Assembly (NCBI RefSeq): GCF_015206895.1
Contig: NZ_JADEXU010000061.1
Location: 1 to 43,572 of the forward strand
Direction: 5' to 3'
Length of the DNA: 43,572 bases
Source: Nostoc sp. LEGE 12450
GTDB taxonomy: Bacteria; Cyanobacteriota; Cyanobacteriia; Cyanobacteriales; Nostocaceae
The position numbers and the translations under genes are program-made. The notes below the pieces were generated by a model. The model ran no database searches and was not told where the DNA came from. It saw only the letters and a list, made by a program, of their open reading frames with translations. Positions 16,397 through 25,088 of this stretch are shown here, piece by piece; position 1 is the first letter of the stretch, and every line of letters begins with the position of its first letter.

Positions 16397-16778
16397 GGGC
16401 TTTGGATGGTGATGCTTGATATTTAAACTAAATTGTTTAGTTTGCGCTTGGTGACAGTTTCGCCAGTTCTTCCCCAACAGTGCATCACTCTAATTTCCTG
16501 CCTTATTGATAATCGTCGAGAAAACTTAAGCGCGTTATGCACAACTTGTCACCTTAGTTTTCATAACCGACGCAGGGGAAATGTATCGCCAGGACAACTG
16601 TCTTTATTTTGAGCCAGCTTCTTATTGAACTAAATGTAGCGACCTACAATACTAAAAGAAGCTTGGCTATTAGGTTGAACCAGAGACAGAGCTGCTGTGT
16701 GGCAACTGGTATCTTTTTTCAAGGCTTGCGCCTAAGCTGTCATATCAAAACCAAAAGATTATTTAATCGTTGTCAATC
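16397..16778. other. Gene-free stretch
   Basis: No convincing gene. A 90-codon open frame from 16609 overlaps the next real gene and has no coding character. Confidence 0.4.
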
Positions 16779-17093
16779 ATGCGTTATTACAAACTCGTCG
16801 GACATACACCTGTTGCTGTTAATTCATTGTCAGAATGGCAAGATTATTTACACTCAGCACAAGATTCAGCAAAACATCTAGTTGCCGAGACTACAGTTGG
16901 CTCTTCCAAAATTTCAACTACTTTTTCTGGGTTTGATCTAACTTTTGGAGACCCCCCTTTACTTTTTGAAACAATGGTTTTGGGCGGCCCTCATCATGGA
17001 AGAATGCAGCGTTATTCTACTTGGTCAGAAGCACGCTTCGGTCATGATGATACGGTTATACAAGTGATGACTACCTCGCCACCGAGTGAATAG
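16779..17093 (+). CDS. Phage/plasmid-type conserved hypothetical protein
   Basis: A 104-residue protein beginning MRYYKLVGHTPVAV, with STTFSGFDLTFGDPPLLFETMV and GGPHHGRMQRYSTWSEARFGHD. This pattern is common in small proteins of phages and mobile elements, of unknown function. The ATG at 16779 is preferred because homologues start with MRYYK; a TTG nine bases earlier is in frame. It points to phage-derived DNA in this zone. Confidence 0.7.
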   Translation: MRYYKLVGHTPVAVNSLSEWQDYLHSAQDSAKHLVAETTVGSSKISTTFSGFDLTFGDPPLLFETMVLGGPHHGRMQRYSTWSEARFGHDDTVIQVMTTSPPSE

Positions 17094-17355
17094 TGATGAA
17101 CCGGAATGAGTTGAAAGTATTATTTAATATAAGTGGTTTAGCGGTTACGTAAAATGAGGGCGGCAGTCAGTGGCTCTTAAGGCGATTGATGCGTTTATCA
17201 GGGAACTTCATTGATACATTACTTTTAGTAGAGACAAAAAATAAGGGAATTTTCTTGACCTTTGATATTCTTGATTAACCTAGTATCGTTGATTTCAAGA
17301 ACTTTACAACCACAATTTGAGTTTTATAGATGCTGAGGTAGCAGAGAATTAAATC

Positions 17356-17799
17356 ATGTTGATCGAGTTCAATCCACTAGCAACAAGACTGGAAGATTAC
17401 GCCGCGATTGCAAGGAATGCAAAAATTCGCATCAAAGCCAGAAAGCGAATCGGTACGCGCGATGATGATGGTACAGCAATTATCGAAGAATGGTGGGCAG
17501 AGACTGATTTACTTGCATATCTTCCAGCATGGGATCTAGAGGACATCCAAAAGGGGCGTGATTATGCGGTGATTACTCCACAGGCAGACTTCTACCCTTC
17601 ATGGTGGTATCAACCTTGGGAGTGGCAAGAAAATCAGCGTCAATTGCTCACCCGCGCTAGAAGCTCAATGGATATTCACCCTGATGACTATCAACAGTTA
17701 AAAGCTGAATGCAACAGAATTCGAGAGCAAATCGGAAAAGAATTCTTGATTAGTAAGAATGGACTTGCCTGGGGATGGAAAGATTTTAAGATTGTTTAA
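17356..17799 (+). CDS. Hypothetical protein, inverted duplicate copy 2
   Basis: A 147-residue twin of the protein at 13431-13892, about 85-90% identical, in the opposite orientation. Differences cluster at the N-terminus. Downstream is the recombinase remnant at 18294, mirroring the other copy, except that the repeat element 17908-18293 lies in between. The 262 bases before it (17094-17355) hold no gene. Confidence 0.7.
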   Translation: MLIEFNPLATRLEDYAAIARNAKIRIKARKRIGTRDDDGTAIIEEWWAETDLLAYLPAWDLEDIQKGRDYAVITPQADFYPSWWYQPWEWQENQRQLLTRARSSMDIHPDDYQQLKAECNRIREQIGKEFLISKNGLAWGWKDFKIV

Positions 17800-17907
17800 A
17801 AATTTCTAGTTGCATTTAATCCTGGCTCAAACCGATTCCTTTTCCCAAAACCACATAGTACACTCCTAACTATGTTGAACTCCATTTGTAGTAGATTAAT
17901 CGTAATT

Positions 17908-18293
17908 GGCATCACCGTGCCAAAACGGGAAAATTGTACGCTAAGGCTGAAAAGCTTGCCTAGCAAGCATCTTAGCCCATGATTTTTTACCCTTCACCCG
18001 AAGAGCGGCTGATTACCCTTATTTTGTTGGTGCAGAGTAGTATTAGGCATCACTGTGTCAAAACGGGGAAAGTGTACGCGCTTGGAACTGATGCTAACCT
18101 CAACGCTATGAAAATCAGTTGTTTTGAGCAAATGGCATACCTGTATTTATCACTTTTGACTCGAATCAGTCTTTTTGATGGTGCAGAGTACTAGCAATAC
18201 TCTGCACCATCAAAAAAAATAATGCCCAAAATCTAGACAGAGAAAGACTTTCAGCCTTAGCGTACAATTTTCCCGTTTTGGCACGGTGATGCC
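17908..18293. mobile_element. 386-bp element with 45-bp perfect terminal inverted repeats
   Basis: 17908-17952 and 18249-18293 are perfect inverted copies over 45 bases, starting GGCATCACCGTGCCAAAACG. Inside are a degenerate inverted copy of the same end (18046-18080), half of a hairpin arm (18022-18044), and a strong 19-bp stem hairpin (18172-18216). No transposase is encoded. The right edge falls exactly where the recombinase at 18294 loses its N-terminal part. I read it as a non-autonomous element or two nested copies; the family is not recognised. Confidence 0.7.
18172..18216. terminator. 19-bp perfect stem hairpin, bidirectional terminator-like
   Basis: TTTTTGATGGTGCAGAGTA pairs fully with TACTCTGCACCATCAAAAA around CTAGCAA, with T and A runs at the two ends. 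It would end transcription from both sides and shield the element or the gene behind it. Confidence 0.7.
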
Positions 18294-19040
18294 AAATATA
18301 AGGCGATGTTGATTAAATCTGGGTTGCGGGAGGCAACCATCAATCGGCGGTTGGCGGCGATTAAGTCATTAGCCAAGATGGGGCGGAAGTTGGGGGTATG
18401 CAACTATTCCCTGGAAGATGTTTCAGGAGAGAAGGTCAAGGCATATCGAGATACGCGGGGGGTTGATAGCAAAGCGATATCTATTGTAATTCAGCAGTTT
18501 GATCGGGAGACTTTGATTGGTAAACGCAACTATGCAATTTTTTTGGTGCTGTGGGGTTTAGCTTTGCGTCGCCAGGAGATATGTCAGTTAGATGTGGGGG
18601 ATTTTGATTTTTATGGACGCAAGTTGAGGGTTTTGGGGAAGGGTAAGGGAACGAATGAAGAATATTTAGATATGTCCAAGGATGTGGCGGCTGCTCTTGC
18701 AGATTGGTTAATTGCTAGGGGTGATTTGAATCCCAATTTACCGATATTTACAGCATTAGATTTTCATAATGAAGGACATAGATTGACTACGGATGCCATC
18801 TATAAAATAGTGGCGGCGGCTTTTAAGGCGGTGGGGGTAAAGAAACCCATGTCACCGCACAGGGTAAGGCATTCGGCGATTACGGCGGCGCTCGATGCCA
18901 CTGATGGGAATATCAGAAAGGTGCAGAAATTGAGCCGTCATGCTGACCCCAGAACACTGATGATTTATGATGACAACCGGAATAAAGACCTGTGGGAGAT
19001 GTCGGAATTGTTAACGGGTATGTTGAAGGAGTCTGAGTGA
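18294..19040 (+). pseudogene. Tyrosine recombinase lacking its N-terminal domain
   Basis: The frame continues upstream of the ATG at 18306 as ...KYKAMLIKSGL, matching KYKAHLIKKKL at residues 88-98 of the intact recombinase at 12315-13307, and then meets the element edge at 18293. About 87 N-terminal residues are missing. The catalytic set is complete (LRRQE, GKGKG, SPHRVRH, SRHADP, MIYDDN). A 244-residue protein could still be made from 18306, but it lacks most of the core-binding domain. It is about 55% identical to the intact enzyme. Confidence 0.8.
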
Positions 19041-19081
19041 CAAAAGTTGATAAATTGATTGGTTATAGTAGATTACTCTTA

Positions 19082-19147
19082 GGGAATTCCAGAAAATAAA
19101 ATATACAAATCATAAATATACATTTTGTATATCTTGAAGAGCCTGGG
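19082..19147. mobile_element. Degenerate MITE, relative of 39023-39100
   Basis: The left arm GGGAATTCCAGAAAATAAAA (continuing TATACAA) differs from the left arm of the element at 39023 at only a few bases. The right arm (from 19125, TTGTATATCTTGAAGAGCC) is shortened. It has no coding capacity. Confidence 0.55.
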
Positions 19148-19154
19148 TTCATTA

Positions 19155-19349
19155 CTAGTCAAGTTGAATACACTTCCGTCCGGCTTCTGCTGCTGCTTGG
19201 GGGGTATAGTACAGTCTTTGTTCACCAAATACTGCGCCATCAGCACTAACTAACCGAAACTCCCAGAAATATCTCTGTGTGTTAAACACAACTAAAGTAA
19301 AGCTTTGAATGCCAACCACAGAGTAAATTTTGATGGTAGACATCTCCAT
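19155..19349 (-). CDS. Small conserved hypothetical protein
   Basis: A 64-residue protein (KIYSVVGIQSFTLVVFNTQRYFWEFRLVSADGAVFGE, ending AAEAGRKCIQ). The FRL-DG--FGE-RLYYTPQAA-EAGR pattern is like small cyanobacterial proteins that share a short beta-beta-alpha unit. No function is known. It lies 67 bases before the glycosyltransferase stop codon on the same strand. Confidence 0.55.
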   Translation of the reverse strand: MEMSTIKIYSVVGIQSFTLVVFNTQRYFWEFRLVSADGAVFGEQRLYYTPQAAAEAGRKCIQLD

Positions 19350-19415
19350 AAATTAAATATGCGTTACCCAGAACCCTTGTAAAGACGTAGCATTGCTACG
19401 TCTCTATATTCTTTT

Positions 19416-20483
19416 TCAGAGATGTCTAATTGCGGGGGCTAAAGGCTGAGTACGGTGTCGGGAAAAGTCAGATTGATAAACTGCTTCATAGCCATCTACC
19501 ATTTTTGGCACACTAAAACAATTCTCGACATGCTTACGACAAGCATGACGATCTAGTTCTGCCACTTTGTTAACAGCACTAACACATTCAGAAATGCTGT
19601 TACATATAAAGCCAGTTTTTCCGTGGACAATTACTTCGGGAACTGAACCCAAATTTATGGCGATGACTGGTGTTCCTGCTGCCATTGATTCTGTCATTAC
19701 CAAACCAAATGGTTCTCGCCAAGTAATCGTAAATAAAGTTGCTACTGCACCCCCCATCAAAGCATTCTTTTGAACATGGTTAGCTTCACCCAAATACTGA
19801 ATTTGCTGACCATCAATTAAGGGCTGAATTTCTCGCTCAAAATACTCTACATCAACGACATCCACCTTACCTGCCATCTTTAAACGCCAACCAGCCTCTT
19901 TTGCAATCTGTATTGCTAAGTGCGTTCCCTTTTCTGGTGCAATTCTTCCCAAAAAAGCCAGATAAGGTGGTTCGTCCGGCTGAGGATGAAATTTATGACT
20001 ACTGATATCAATGCCATTGTAGACAGTTGCTACATAATTCAACCCTAACCTAGATTCACGTTGGGAATTGGAAATACTTACATAGGGCTGGTTTTTGGCA
20101 TATTGAAATATCTTTTCGTTATCAGGGGTAAAAATACCATGTAATGTGGTAACTGTCGGTGTCTTTACTAAATTCGCATAGAGCAAAGCACTACAGCCTG
20201 TATGTGAATGAATTATGTCAAAGGTTTCTGCTTGCTCATATACCAAAGCCAGTTCCAACATTTCATAGAGGTTACACTCTTTGATGCTTGAATCTAGTCT
20301 CAAAGGATAAGGATGAACTGATTGCAGCTTTGCCAAAGTTATTGAATCTCCGGATGCAAATAGCGTTACTTCATGCCCTCGCCTAACTAATTCATCGGTC
20401 AATAAGCCCACAACTAATTCTGTTCCACCATAACCAAGAGGTGGAACTCTCTCCCAAAGAGGAGCAATTTGAGCAATCCGCAT
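19416..20483 (-). CDS. Glycosyltransferase family 4 protein
   Basis: A 355-residue GT-B fold sugar transferase. The N-terminal acceptor half begins MRIAQIAPLWERVPPLGYGGTE, with the GGTE loop typical of GT4. The donor half has FLGRIAPEKG (about 177-186) and the EX7E motif EPFGLVMTE (E257, E265). It would move a nucleotide-activated sugar to an unknown acceptor, for example a polysaccharide or lipid. AGGAG lies ten bases before the ATG. It is a single gene with no cell-wall or polysaccharide neighbours. Confidence 0.88.
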   Translation of the reverse strand: MRIAQIAPLWERVPPLGYGGTELVVGLLTDELVRRGHEVTLFASGDSITLAKLQSVHPYPLRLDSSIKECNLYEMLELALVYEQAETFDIIHSHTGCSALLYANLVKTPTVTTLHGIFTPDNEKIFQYAKNQPYVSISNSQRESRLGLNYVATVYNGIDISSHKFHPQPDEPPYLAFLGRIAPEKGTHLAIQIAKEAGWRLKMAGKVDVVDVEYFEREIQPLIDGQQIQYLGEANHVQKNALMGGAVATLFTITWREPFGLVMTESMAAGTPVIAINLGSVPEVIVHGKTGFICNSISECVSAVNKVAELDRHACRKHVENCFSVPKMVDGYEAVYQSDFSRHRTQPLAPAIRHL

Positions 20484-20647
20484 AGAAACTCCTAAAAACT
20501 TAAGACTAGAATTTCAAGAAGGTCTTTCTTTTAAAAAGAGTCACTGACCCCACCTACATTGACAGTAAGTAATGAAATCAGTGGAATGCAAGGTACGAAA
20601 GCTTATATTACCTACTGATACCAACTCTGTATGAAGATGCACATAAT

Positions 20648-20890
20648 CAGTCCCCCCTTCACAAGCAGGGCTGTTTCATTCCCTAAAAGACGCTGATTTA
20701 CAAGCGTTTCAAGTAAAAAAAACAGGTGACTAAAAAATCTGATTGGGCAAGAAAATGGTGTTGGCACTTAAATTTGCTGGTTGAGGTGGTAGTTTTTCTT
20801 TTTCCCACCCAAGCAAATTTCTGACTCATACTCTTGACAAAATCCCTAAGAGATCGAATGAAACAGCCCTGCCTTCACAAGGGGGGACTG
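20648..20890. repeat. Palindrome split by the MITE
   Basis: Removing the element and one target copy restores CAGTCCCCCC-TTCACAA-GGGGGGACTG, a 10-bp perfect stem with a 7-base loop. Confidence 0.8.
20666..20871. mobile_element. 206-bp MITE with 16-bp inverted ends and 10-bp target duplication
   Basis: Ends are CAGGGCTGTTTCATTC and GAATGAAACAGCCCTG, perfect inverted repeats. CCTTCACAAG flanks both sides (20656-20665 and 20872-20881), a 10-bp target duplication. The interior has no coding frame, so it is non-autonomous. A long duplication and a palindromic target suggest an IS4/IS231-like transposase acted in trans. The rest of 20484-21034 has no gene. Confidence 0.85.
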
Positions 20891-21034
20891 AGTAGCCGGG
20901 GGGTAAATATATGCAGCTTCACAAAGAAACGGTATGAGAGCCTAAATTGGTAGAGCAAGCAAGGGGAAGACCGTCAAGGGTTAACGTTCGTGAACTATCT
21001 TAAACTTCGTGATGACAGAGGAGTGAAATCAGGC

Positions 21035-21874
21035 TTACAGCATGGGAAGCACGCGGGAACGAGATCCGGTCGGGAAGGCTGCGTCGATTTGATCAAGTTC
21101 GGTTTGGGTCAGATTGAGTTCCCCGGCTCCCGCGTTTTCAGCGGCGTGTTCAGGGTTGGATGCTTTGGGGATTGCGAAGAGCGAGGAATGCCGCACCAGA
21201 AATCGGAGCGCGACTTGGCGAGGGGTGGCGTTATGGGCGGCGGCGATTTCCTGTAGTACGCGACCTGCGGTTGTGCGCGAGCTGGGAAAATCCCCATGAC
21301 CGAATGGGCTGTATGCGACTACGGCGACCCCATGCTTCTCACACCAGGGGATCACAGCGTGTTCGATTGCTCTCTCTCTCAAATGGTAAAGGACTTGATT
21401 GCAGACGAGAGAACCCTCGCCAGCGATCTTCTGGACTGCTTCAAGGTCAGGCACATCGAAGTTGCTCACACCCCAGCAGAGAATCTTCCCCTCGTGCTGA
21501 AGCTGCTCGAAGGCAGCGATCGTCTCCTCCAGTGGGTGTTGACCGCGCCAGTGCAACAGATAACAGTCCAGCCGATCGGTATGAAGTCGAGCGAGCGATT
21601 TCTCGCAGGCTATGATCGTCCCTCTCCGAGAAGCATTTCCAGGAAGAACCTTGGAAACCAGGAAAACCTGATCGCGTCGTCCAGCGATCGCTTCTGCGAC
21701 CACCTCCTCGGCGCTGCCGTACATCTGTGCCGTGTCGATGTGGGTCATGCCGAGATCGAGTCCTTGGCGCAAAGCGGCGATCGCAGAGGCGCGGTCACCG
21801 TTGTCGATGTACCAGGTTCCTTGACCGATCGCTGCCACCTTGCGCTGCGTGGAACCAAATCGATGCTGTTCCAT
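21035..21874 (-). CDS. Aldo/keto reductase
   Basis: A 279-residue NADPH-type reductase with the full catalytic tetrad D47 (HIDTA), Y52 (MYGSAEE), K75 (VSK) and H108 (LLHWRG). The later ALRFLVRH and IPKASNPEHAAENAGA blocks form the cofactor pocket. It reduces aldehydes or ketones; the substrate is unknown. A very strong AGGAGG site precedes the ATG. The gene is clearly richer in G and C than its left neighbours, and it ends a five-gene minus-strand stress cassette (25631 to 21035). Transfer from another bacterium is likely. Confidence 0.93.
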   Translation of the reverse strand: MEQHRFGSTQRKVAAIGQGTWYIDNGDRASAIAALRQGLDLGMTHIDTAQMYGSAEEVVAEAIAGRRDQVFLVSKVLPGNASRRGTIIACEKSLARLHTDRLDCYLLHWRGQHPLEETIAAFEQLQHEGKILCWGVSNFDVPDLEAVQKIAGEGSLVCNQVLYHLRERAIEHAVIPWCEKHGVAVVAYSPFGHGDFPSSRTTAGRVLQEIAAAHNATPRQVALRFLVRHSSLFAIPKASNPEHAAENAGAGELNLTQTELDQIDAAFPTGSRSRVLPML

Positions 21875-21904
21875 ACCTGTCCTCCTGATTAACGCTCCGA
21901 GTCC

Positions 21905-22468
21905 TCACACCATCTGCCGTACCTGCCCTGCATGGCTGAACAGCTCGATCATTTCCCGGTTGAAGGCTGGGATGTCGTCTGGCTTGCGGCTCGACACGAG
22001 GTTGCTATCAACTACAACTTCCTGATCTACCCACTGGGCACCTGCGTTCTGGAGATCGGTCTTGAGCGACGGCCACGAGGTGAGCCGCCGTCCGCGCACC
22101 ACATCTGCCTCGATCAGAGTCCAAGGTCCGTGGCAGATCACTGCTACCGGCTTGTCAGTATCAAAGAAGGACTTTATAAACTCGATCGCCTTAGCTTTAG
22201 TCCGAAGTTGATCTGGATTGGCAACACCACCGGGAAGCAGGAGGGCATCATAGTCGGCTGGATTTACTTGATCGAGGGGGACATCTACCGGGAAAAAATC
22301 CCCTTTGTCATAATGGTTCCAGCCCTGAACGCGATCGCTCTTAGGTGAAATGATGTGGGTTTGAGCACCTGCTGACTCAAGGGCTTGCTTGGGTTGAGCC
22401 ATTTCAACTTGCTCAAAGCCATCTGTAACCAGAATGGCAACTTTCTTATTTGTGAGTTCTTCTGTCAT
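21905..22468 (-). CDS. DJ-1/PfpI family protein
   Basis: A 187-residue protein of the PfpI/YhbO type. The nucleophile elbow AVICHGPW carries C112 and H113, and E19 lies in DGFEQVE. LLLPGGVANPDQLR matches the family. Members act as general stress proteins, and glyoxalase, protease or deglycase activities have been reported. AGGAGG lies seven bases before the ATG. It lies 30 bases upstream of the aldo/keto reductase, and both handle reactive carbonyls, which supports a detoxification operon. Confidence 0.92.
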   Translation of the reverse strand: MTEELTNKKVAILVTDGFEQVEMAQPKQALESAGAQTHIISPKSDRVQGWNHYDKGDFFPVDVPLDQVNPADYDALLLPGGVANPDQLRTKAKAIEFIKSFFDTDKPVAVICHGPWTLIEADVVRGRRLTSWPSLKTDLQNAGAQWVDQEVVVDSNLVSSRKPDDIPAFNREMIELFSHAGQVRQMV

Positions 22469-22522
22469 CTCTACCTCCTAAAGTATTGGCTAGACTTGGT
22501 TTTTTCGTGTTCTTGTGGGGTT

Positions 22523-23701
22523 TTAGGCAGCCTGACCTGGCTTGAGCACGATCTTGATACAGTTGTCCTTCTTGTGCTTGAAAATTTCGTAGCCGTGCGG
22601 TGCTTGTTCTAGCGGCAGACGATGGGTGATTACAAAAGATGGGTCGATATCGCCATTTTGGACGCGATCAAGTAACGGGCGCAAGTACTTATGAACATGC
22701 GTTTGTCCCGTTTTAAATGTTAAGGCTTTGTTCATGGCAGCACCCATCGGTATCTTGTCTACAAAGCCGCCGTAAACACCAGGAATTGAAACAGTGCCAC
22801 CTTTGCGACAGGCAACAATCACTTGCCTTAGGGCAGTGGGTCGGTCGGTTTCCATACGCACGGCTTGCTTTACCTGGTCGTAAAACGCATCAGGACCCGT
22901 ACCGTGGGCTTCCATTCCCACAGCATCCATGCAAGCATCTGGACCGCGCCCACCGGTCATATCTTTGAGGGCTTCACCAACATCAACTTCCTCATAGTTA
23001 AGGACTTCTGCCTTGCCGTCTTTCGCCATCTGTAGGCGTTCGGGAACTCGATCGATCGCAATGACGCGCTCGGCACCTAGCATATATGCACTTCTAATGG
23101 CAAACTGTCCGACTGGACCGCAGCCCCAGATCGCTACAGTATCTCCTGGCTGGATATCGCAGTTTTCCGCTGCCATGTAGCCAGTGGGGAAGATATCCGT
23201 CAGAAACAAAACTTGTTCGTCTGTTAGTCCATCAGGAATCTTGAATAAACCGACATCGGCAAAGGGAACGCGGGCATATTCAGCTTGACCTCCAGCATAG
23301 CCACCCATCATGTGGGAGTAGCCGAAAAGACCAGATGGGGAATGACCCATGAGTTTTTCCGGTATCCAGGCGTTGGGGTTGGAGTTATCGCACAGCGACC
23401 ACAAATCTTTTTTACAAAAGAAACAGGAGCCGCAGGAAATGGTAAAGGGGACGACAACGCGATCGCCTATCTTCACATTCTTGACGGCACTGCCTAGCTC
23501 GACGACTTCCCCCATGAATTCATGACCCAGGATATCGCCCTTTTCCATTGTGGGGATGTAACCGTCATAAAGATGTAAATCAGAACCGCAAATCGCCGTT
23601 GACGTGATTTTAACAATCGCATCACGCGGATTGATAATTTTTGGATCGGGTACTGTTTCAACCCGCACTTCGTTAGCGCCGTGCCAGCAAACTGCTCTCA
23701 T
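22523..23701 (-). CDS. Zinc-dependent alcohol/formaldehyde dehydrogenase, copy 1
   Basis: From the ATG at 23701 (GGAG site before it) the protein has 392 residues and starts [16 protein letters not shown] longer frame begins at 23806 but lacks support. Catalytic zinc ligands are C38 (AICGSD) and H60-E61 (GHEF); structural zinc uses C90, C93, C96 and C104. The Rossmann motif is GCGPVGQF. The long insert and [15 protein letters not shown] match the glutathione-independent formaldehyde dehydrogenase-like class, and NAD is the usual cofactor. It is about 75% identical to the next gene. Confidence 0.92.
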   Translation of the reverse strand: MRAVCWHGANEVRVETVPDPKIINPRDAIVKITSTAICGSDLHLYDGYIPTMEKGDILGHEFMGEVVELGSAVKNVKIGDRVVVPFTISCGSCFFCKKDLWSLCDNSNPNAWIPEKLMGHSPSGLFGYSHMMGGYAGGQAEYARVPFADVGLFKIPDGLTDEQVLFLTDIFPTGYMAAENCDIQPGDTVAIWGCGPVGQFAIRSAYMLGAERVIAIDRVPERLQMAKDGKAEVLNYEEVDVGEALKDMTGGRGPDACMDAVGMEAHGTGPDAFYDQVKQAVRMETDRPTALRQVIVACRKGGTVSIPGVYGGFVDKIPMGAAMNKALTFKTGQTHVHKYLRPLLDRVQNGDIDPSFVITHRLPLEQAPHGYEIFKHKKDNCIKIVLKPGQAA

Positions 23702-23824
23702 TGAGTTGTTCTCCTTTTTTATTTCGCGCATTAGCCAGAGGCGAAGCGTTAGACGCAAAGGGTAAGAGATGACAAGCTTCTTTAGTGTCTTTGCACCTTG
23801 CTGCACCCCAAAATTGGCTTGAAA

Positions 23825-24994
23825 TCAGGGTTTGAGTAAGACTTTGACGCAGTTATCTTGTTTGTGTTTGAAAAGCTCAAAGCCGCGTGGTGCGTCTTCT
23901 AGACTGAGGCGATGTGAGAATACAGCAGATGGATCGACTTCGCCTTCGATGACGTGACCCAGCAACCGAGACATATACTTTTGACCGTGCATTTGTCCCG
24001 TTTTGAGCGTCAAACCTTTGTTCATGAAAGCGCCCATCGGCATCTTGTCCACGAAGCCAGCATAAACGCCCATGACCGACAGAGTGCCACCCTTGCGACA
24101 AGCCAGAATCATTTGCCGCAATACATGAGGGCGATCGGTTTCCAGCCGTACTGCCTGCTTCGCTTCATCGTAGAATCCTTCCAGCCCGATCCCATGAGCT
24201 TCCATGCCACAGGCATCAATGCAAGCATCGGGACCGCGCCCGCCTGTCATTTCTTTCAGGGCTTCGCCCGCATCGACTTCCTCATAATTGATTGTTTCCG
24301 CTTTCGCGAAGTCCTTAGCCAGTTGCAAGCGGTAGGGAAAGCGATCAATGCCAATCACGCGCTCGGCACCGAGTAGATAGGCACTGACCATAGCGAACTG
24401 TCCGACTGGGCCACAACCCCAGACTGCTACGGTGTCTCCAGGCTGAATATTACATAAATCTGCTCCCATGTAGCCGGTGGGAAAGGCATCGGTGATCGGC
24501 AGCAGTTTTTCATCGGGAATGTCTTGGGGAAGTTTGAGCGCGCCGAAATCAGCGAACGGCACGCGAACATATTCTGCATCGCCACCGGCATAGCCACCGA
24601 ATAAATGGGAATAGCCATAAATTCCCGACGTACCAAAGCCAAACACCTTCTCCTGCATCCAAGCGTTGGGGTTGGAGTTATCGCATAGTGACCATAAATC
24701 TCGTTGGCAGAAGAAACACGAGCCGCAGCCGACCATAGAAGAGACAGCCACGCGATCGCCCTTTTGCAATTGCTTGACTTCGCTACCAATTTCAACAACT
24801 TCCCCCATAAACTCGTGACCAAGAATGTCACCCGGTTGCATCGTCGGAATGTAGCCATCGTAGAGGTGCAAGTCAGAACCACAAATGGTTGTTGATGTCA
24901 CTTTAAGGATGGCATCGCGCGGGTTGAGAATTTTTGGATCGGGAACTGTTTCGACCCGCACATCATTAGCACCATGCCAGCAAGCTGCTTTCAT
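23825..24994 (-). CDS. Zinc-dependent alcohol/formaldehyde dehydrogenase, copy 2
   Basis: A paralogue of the gene at 22523, arranged in tandem. I prefer the ATG at 24994 (MKAACWHGAND), matching the sister start and giving AAGGA about ten bases upstream; an ATG at 25000 adds two residues. Catalytic and structural zinc cysteines are all kept (TICGSD, GHEF, CGSCFFCQRDLWSLC), as is GCGPVGQF. Two such genes side by side suggest differing aldehyde or alcohol preference or a dosage effect. A 28-bp direct repeat abuts the start. Confidence 0.92.
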   Translation of the reverse strand: MKAACWHGANDVRVETVPDPKILNPRDAILKVTSTTICGSDLHLYDGYIPTMQPGDILGHEFMGEVVEIGSEVKQLQKGDRVAVSSMVGCGSCFFCQRDLWSLCDNSNPNAWMQEKVFGFGTSGIYGYSHLFGGYAGGDAEYVRVPFADFGALKLPQDIPDEKLLPITDAFPTGYMGADLCNIQPGDTVAVWGCGPVGQFAMVSAYLLGAERVIGIDRFPYRLQLAKDFAKAETINYEEVDAGEALKEMTGGRGPDACIDACGMEAHGIGLEGFYDEAKQAVRLETDRPHVLRQMILACRKGGTLSVMGVYAGFVDKMPMGAFMNKGLTLKTGQMHGQKYMSRLLGHVIEGEVDPSAVFSHRLSLEDAPRGFELFKHKQDNCVKVLLKP

Positions 24995-24997
24995 AGT

Positions 24998-25066
24998 CAT
25001 TAGTCCTTATGTCATTGGTTATTAGTCGTTAGTCTTCTCATTAGTCCTTATGTCATTGGTTATTAG
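24998..25066. repeat. 28-bp direct repeat upstream of dehydrogenase copy 2
   Basis: CATTAGTCCTTATGTCATTG (continuing GTTATTAG) occurs at 24998-25025 and 25039-25066, a 41-base period. The near copy supplies the ribosome site and start region of the gene. Confidence 0.85.
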
Positions 25067-25088
25067 CTAATAAACAAAAAACAAGTGA

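Noticed and set aside
16609..16881. 90-codon open frame
   Set aside because: It overlaps the phage-type gene at 16779 in another frame and has no recognisable protein character.
17908..18293. Tn7-like or CAST transposon end
   Set aside because: The ends do not begin with the TGT typical of Tn7-like ends, and no tns or cas genes are present.
21160..22348. Several plus-strand frames of 138-198 codons
   Set aside because: They are shadows of the aldo/keto reductase and PfpI genes caused by their higher G+C.
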